From Marmoricola sp. URHB0036 (GTDB taxonomy: Bacteria > Actinomycetota > Actinomycetes > Propionibacteriales > Nocardioidaceae): a stretch of 64,000 bases of DNA. Under the pieces are notes generated by a model. The model worked only from the letters and a program-made list of their open reading frames with translations. It was not told the DNA's origin and ran no database searches. Below are positions 61,128-64,000 of this stretch, in pieces. A program made the position numbers and the translations under genes. How positions within the stretch are numbered: position 1 is the stretch's first letter; each line of letters opens with the position of its first letter. The stretch lies in assembly GCF_000426045.1 (NCBI RefSeq), contig NZ_KE384490.1:601046-665045 (forward strand). The letters are read 5' to 3'.

Positions 61128-62678
61128 GTGCCCGAGCTGAACGACGAGCGCCAGGCCGGCGTCGACCCGGACGGCCTCACGCGCCCGACGTCCCCGCCCC
61201 GGACCCCGCTGGCCCGGGTGGCCGCGTGGACCGGCGCCGACCTGCGTCCGTCGACCAGCGAGGCCGTCGAGGTCACCGGGTTGTCGCTGAGCTCGCAACG
61301 GGTCCGTCCCGGCGACCTCTACGCAGCGCTTCCGGGAAGCCGGGTGCACGGCGCGACGTACGCCGCCGACGCGATCGCCGAGGGGGCGGTCGCCGTGCTG
61401 ACCGACGAGGAGGGTGCCGCCTCGCTGGGGGAGACCAGTACGCCGCTGCTGGTGCTCGAGAACCCCCGCTCGGTGCTCGGCCGCCTGGCGGCGCTGCTGT
61501 ACGGCGAGCCGGCCCGTGCCCTGACGCTGATGGCGGTCACCGGCACCCAGGGCAAGACCACCAGCACCCGCCTCCTCGACAGTGCCCTGGAGGCGACCGG
61601 TGTCCCGGCCGCAGTGATCGGCACCGTCGGCACCCGCATCGCCGGGCGGGACGTGAAGACGGCGCTCACCACTCCGGAGGCACCAGACCTGCACGCGCTG
61701 TTCGCGGTGATGGTCGAGCAGGGGGTGACCGCCTGCGCGATGGAGGTCTCCAGCCACGCCCTGGTGATGGGACGCGTGGCCGGGGTGGTCTTCGACGCCG
61801 CAGCGTTCCTCAACCTCGGCCGCGACCACCTCGACTTCCACAAGGACGTGGAGGACTACTTCGCGGCCAAGGCCTCGCTGTTCACCCCGGAGCGTTCGCG
61901 CCGCGGGCTCACCAACGTCGACGACGCCTACGGCCGGCGGCTGCTCGAGGAGGCGACCGTGCCGATGGTGACCTTCTCGCCGTCGGGACAGGCGGCCGAC
62001 TGGCGCGCCGGGGACGTCGTCCTCGAGCCGGACGGGTCGACGTTCACCGTGGTGACGCCCGCGCAGGACCGCATCACGACCCGGGTGCCGCTGACCGGGG
62101 AGTTCAACGTCGCCAACGCGCTGTGCGCGATCGCGCTGGCCGGGGAGGCCGGGCTGGACCCGCGACTAGTGAGCGAGGGCATCGCGCGTTCCGGCGGGGT
62201 GCCCGGTCGGCTCGAGCGGATCGACGCCGGACAGGACTTCCTCGCGTTCGTGGACTACGCCCACAAGCCCGATGCCGTCGAGGCGGCGCTGTCCGCCGTA
62301 CGCCCGCTCACCCGGGGTCGGCTGGTGCTCGTCATCGGGGCGGGCGGTGACCGCGACAGCGGCAAGCGACCGGTGATGGGGGCCATCGGTGCGCGGCTGG
62401 CCGACCTGCTCGTCGTCACCGACGACAACCCACGCACCGAGGACCCGGCGGCCATCCGCGCCGCCGTGCTCGAGGGGGCGCGCGGCGTCGCCGGAGCCCA
62501 GGTCCTCGAGATCGGTGACCGTCGCGAGGCGATCCGGCACGCCGTCGACCTGGCCGGGCCCGGTGACACCGTCGTCATCGCCGGGAAGGGCCACGAGACC
62601 GGGCAGGAGATCCAGGGCACGGTGCACCCCTTCGACGACCGCGAGGAGCTGCTCGCCGCCCTGGGGGGCCGGCCGTGA
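61128..62678 (+). CDS. murE: UDP-MurNAc-tripeptide synthetase MurE
   Basis: 516 aa from GTG 61128; GTG 61125 adds one residue. Mur ligase domains in order: N-terminal UMAG-binding region (VTGLSLSSQRVRPGDLYAAL), ATP site GTQGKTTSTRLL, AMEVSSHALVMGRV, and the amino-acid-specifying motif DNPRTEDP. DNPR is the diaminopimelate type, so it adds DAP (LL- or meso-) to UDP-MurNAc-L-Ala-D-Glu. It overlaps murF by 4 bp (GTGA). Confidence 0.94.
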   Translation: MPELNDERQAGVDPDGLTRPTSPPRTPLARVAAWTGADLRPSTSEAVEVTGLSLSSQRVRPGDLYAALPGSRVHGATYAADAIAEGAVAVLTDEEGAASLGETSTPLLVLENPRSVLGRLAALLYGEPARALTLMAVTGTQGKTTSTRLLDSALEATGVPAAVIGTVGTRIAGRDVKTALTTPEAPDLHALFAVMVEQGVTACAMEVSSHALVMGRVAGVVFDAAAFLNLGRDHLDFHKDVEDYFAAKASLFTPERSRRGLTNVDDAYGRRLLEEATVPMVTFSPSGQAADWRAGDVVLEPDGSTFTVVTPAQDRITTRVPLTGEFNVANALCAIALAGEAGLDPRLVSEGIARSGGVPGRLERIDAGQDFLAFVDYAHKPDAVEAALSAVRPLTRGRLVLVIGAGGDRDSGKRPVMGAIGARLADLLVVTDDNPRTEDPAAIRAAVLEGARGVAGAQVLEIGDRREAIRHAVDLAGPGDTVVIAGKGHETGQEIQGTVHPFDDREELLAALGGRP

Positions 62679-64000
62679 TCCCGCTGTCGCTCGGCCAGAT
62701 CGCCACCCTCGTCGGCGGGGAGGTGGCCGACGGGGACGCCGATCTCGTGGTCACCGGCCCCGCCTTCCTGGACAGCCGCCGGCCCGAGCCGCAGGGGTTG
62801 TTCGTCGCGTTCGCGGGGGAGCACGTCGACGGCCACGACTACGCCGCCACGGCCGTCGAGGGTGGAGCGGCCGCAGTGCTCGGCACGCGCGCCACCGGCG
62901 CCCCCAGCGTCGTCGTCCCGGACGCGCAGGCCGCCCTGCAGGAGCTCGCCCGCCAGGTGCTGCGCCGGCTGTGGGAGAACGACCCCGGTCCGAAGGTCAT
63001 CGCGATCACGGGCTCCCAGGGCAAGACCACCGCCAAGGACATGCTGGCCAGGGTGCTCGCGGACGCCGCCCCGACCATCGCCACCGCCGGGTCGTTCAAC
63101 AACGAGCTCGGCCTGCCGCTCACCGTGCTGCGGGCCACCGGCGAGACCCGCTTCCTCGTGCTGGAGATGGGCGCGCGCGGTATCGGCCACCTGGCAGAGC
63201 TGTGCCAGATCGCGCCGCCCGACATCTCACTGGTGCTCAACGTCGGCAAGGCCCACATCGGCGAGTTCGGCTCGCAGGCCAACATCGCGATCGCCAAGGG
63301 TGAGCTGGTCGAGGCGCTGTCGGCCGACGGTGCCGCCGTGCTCAATGCCGACGACCCGCTGGTGTCCACGATGGCCGCACGCACCTCGGCCCGCGCCTGG
63401 TCCTTCGGCCGTGCAGGGTCCGACCTGCGTCTGGGCGAGGTCGAGGTGGACGACCTGGGCCGGGCGTCCTTCGACCTGACCCACGAGGGCACCGAGCACG
63501 TCGCCCTGCGCCTCGTCGGCGAGCACCAGGCCATGAATGCCGCGGCCACCGCCGCCACGGCCCTGGCCGCCGGGCTCTCGCTGGCCGACGTCGCCGAGAG
63601 CCTGCGCTCGATCGACCGGCTCTCCCCGTGGCGGATGGAGGTCCACGAACGCTCCGACGGGCTGGTCGTGGTCAACGACGCCTACAACGCCAACCCCGAC
63701 TCGATGGTCGCCGCCCTCGAGACGCTCGCCCGGATGGGGCAGCGCGGCGGGCGCCGTACGGTCGCGGTGCTCGGGGAGATGCGTGAGCTCGGTGCCAGCG
63801 CCGACGACGAGCACCGGGCGATCGGCACGCTCGCGCACCGCCTGGGCATCGACGAGGTGGTCACCGTGGGTGACGGTGCCCGCGGCATCCACGAGGCGGT
63901 GGTCGACGCGCGTGGTGGCGACCGCACGGCGCGCCGGGTCGAGACCGTCGAACAGGCCAGTGAGTGGTTGCGCGACAATGTGGCGGGTCCCGACGTCGTC
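62675..64000 (+). CDS. murF: UDP-MurNAc-tripeptide:D-Ala-D-Ala ligase MurF (partial)
   Basis: 442 codons are open from GTG 62675 to the window end with no stop, so the 3' end is missing. Mur ligase motifs: LDSRRPEPQGLFVAFAGEHV, ATP site ITGSQGKTTAKDML, FNNELGLPLTVLRATGETRF, LEMGARGIGHLAELC, NAYNANPDSM-type segment (VVVNDAYNANPDSM) and LGEMRELG. It adds D-Ala-D-Ala to complete the cytosolic muropeptide. It overlaps the murE stop, so translation is coupled. Confidence 0.95.
   Translation, partial: MIPLSLGQIATLVGGEVADGDADLVVTGPAFLDSRRPEPQGLFVAFAGEHVDGHDYAATAVEGGAAAVLGTRATGAPSVVVPDAQAALQELARQVLRRLWENDPGPKVIAITGSQGKTTAKDMLARVLADAAPTIATAGSFNNELGLPLTVLRATGETRFLVLEMGARGIGHLAELCQIAPPDISLVLNVGKAHIGEFGSQANIAIAKGELVEALSADGAAVLNADDPLVSTMAARTSARAWSFGRAGSDLRLGEVEVDDLGRASFDLTHEGTEHVALRLVGEHQAMNAAATAATALAAGLSLADVAESLRSIDRLSPWRMEVHERSDGLVVVNDAYNANPDSMVAALETLARMGQRGGRRTVAVLGEMRELGASADDEHRAIGTLAHRLGIDEVVTVGDGARGIHEAVVDARGGDRTARRVETVEQASEWLRDNVAGPDVV

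Noticed and set aside
59259-61841. An 860-codon minus-strand frame opposite ftsI and murE
   Set aside because: Antisense shadow of two well-supported dcw genes.

Overview
The window is very GC-rich, with strong G/C preference at third codon positions, dense genes, many GTG/TTG starts and many 4-bp ATGA/GTGA overlaps. Gene content points to a high-GC actinobacterium: a dcw cluster mraZ-rsmH-ftsL-ftsI-murE-murF, a PASTA kinase beside an Rv2175c-type protein, class II DAHP synthase, a dnaE2 mutasome under a LexA box, and lon under an HspR-type HAIR operator. Nocardioidaceae is my best guess. That is inference from gene content, not a database match.

Layout. 0-4 kb: ftsK end, RodZ-like protein, rimO, pgsA. 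4-8.4 kb: four genes (CGNR regulator, EamA exporter, PH-like membrane protein, GH15 hydrolase) between pgsA and pncC. 9.8-13.7 kb: sulfonate operon ssuC-ssuB-ssuA-ssuD. 13.7-17.5 kb: two tandem DinB/DUF664 proteins, a two-component system and a membrane protein. 17.5-23.6 kb: glpK, a phosphofructokinase with PPi-type residues, an APC permease, class II DAHP synthase and a PPOX-fold enzyme. 23.7-28.7 kb: CoxG-like protein, a secreted Ig-like protein, a tiny secreted protein made of AILNK repeats, a DUF2510 microprotein and lon. 28.8-35.8 kb: S9 peptidase, threonine aldolase, a second (class I-beta) DAHP synthase, EamA exporter, LysM/transglycosylase. 35.9-43.3 kb: pknL and its Rv2175c-like partner, kptA, prenyl diphosphate synthase, metF, CrtI-like oxidoreductase, ArsC-like and YbaK-like proteins.

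43.3-51.4 kb: a lipoprotein gene, then a DNA-damage cassette (LexA box, DUF6504, HEPN protein, dnaE2, methyltransferase, dinB). 51.5-56.6 kb: DUF3040 protein, and a minus-strand moxR-DUF58-transglutaminase operon. 56.8-64 kb: six phased GTGG boxes, mraZ, a structured leader with a 43-aa ORF, then rsmH, ftsL, ftsI, murE and murF, the last cut by the window end.

Non-coding structure is the most novel part. A palindromic element (63-bp core, 62/63 identical between copies, with self-complementary arms that differ between copies) occurs twice, once in frame inside dnaE2. A second, dual-hairpin element occurs twice just after stop codons and shows a compensatory base change. A family of GGGCAGTTCTGG repeats sits downstream of lon. 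About 19 genes carry a TANNNT hexamer 6-8 nt before the start codon, implying common leaderless transcription. No rRNA, tRNA, CRISPR array, prophage or intact insertion sequence was seen.
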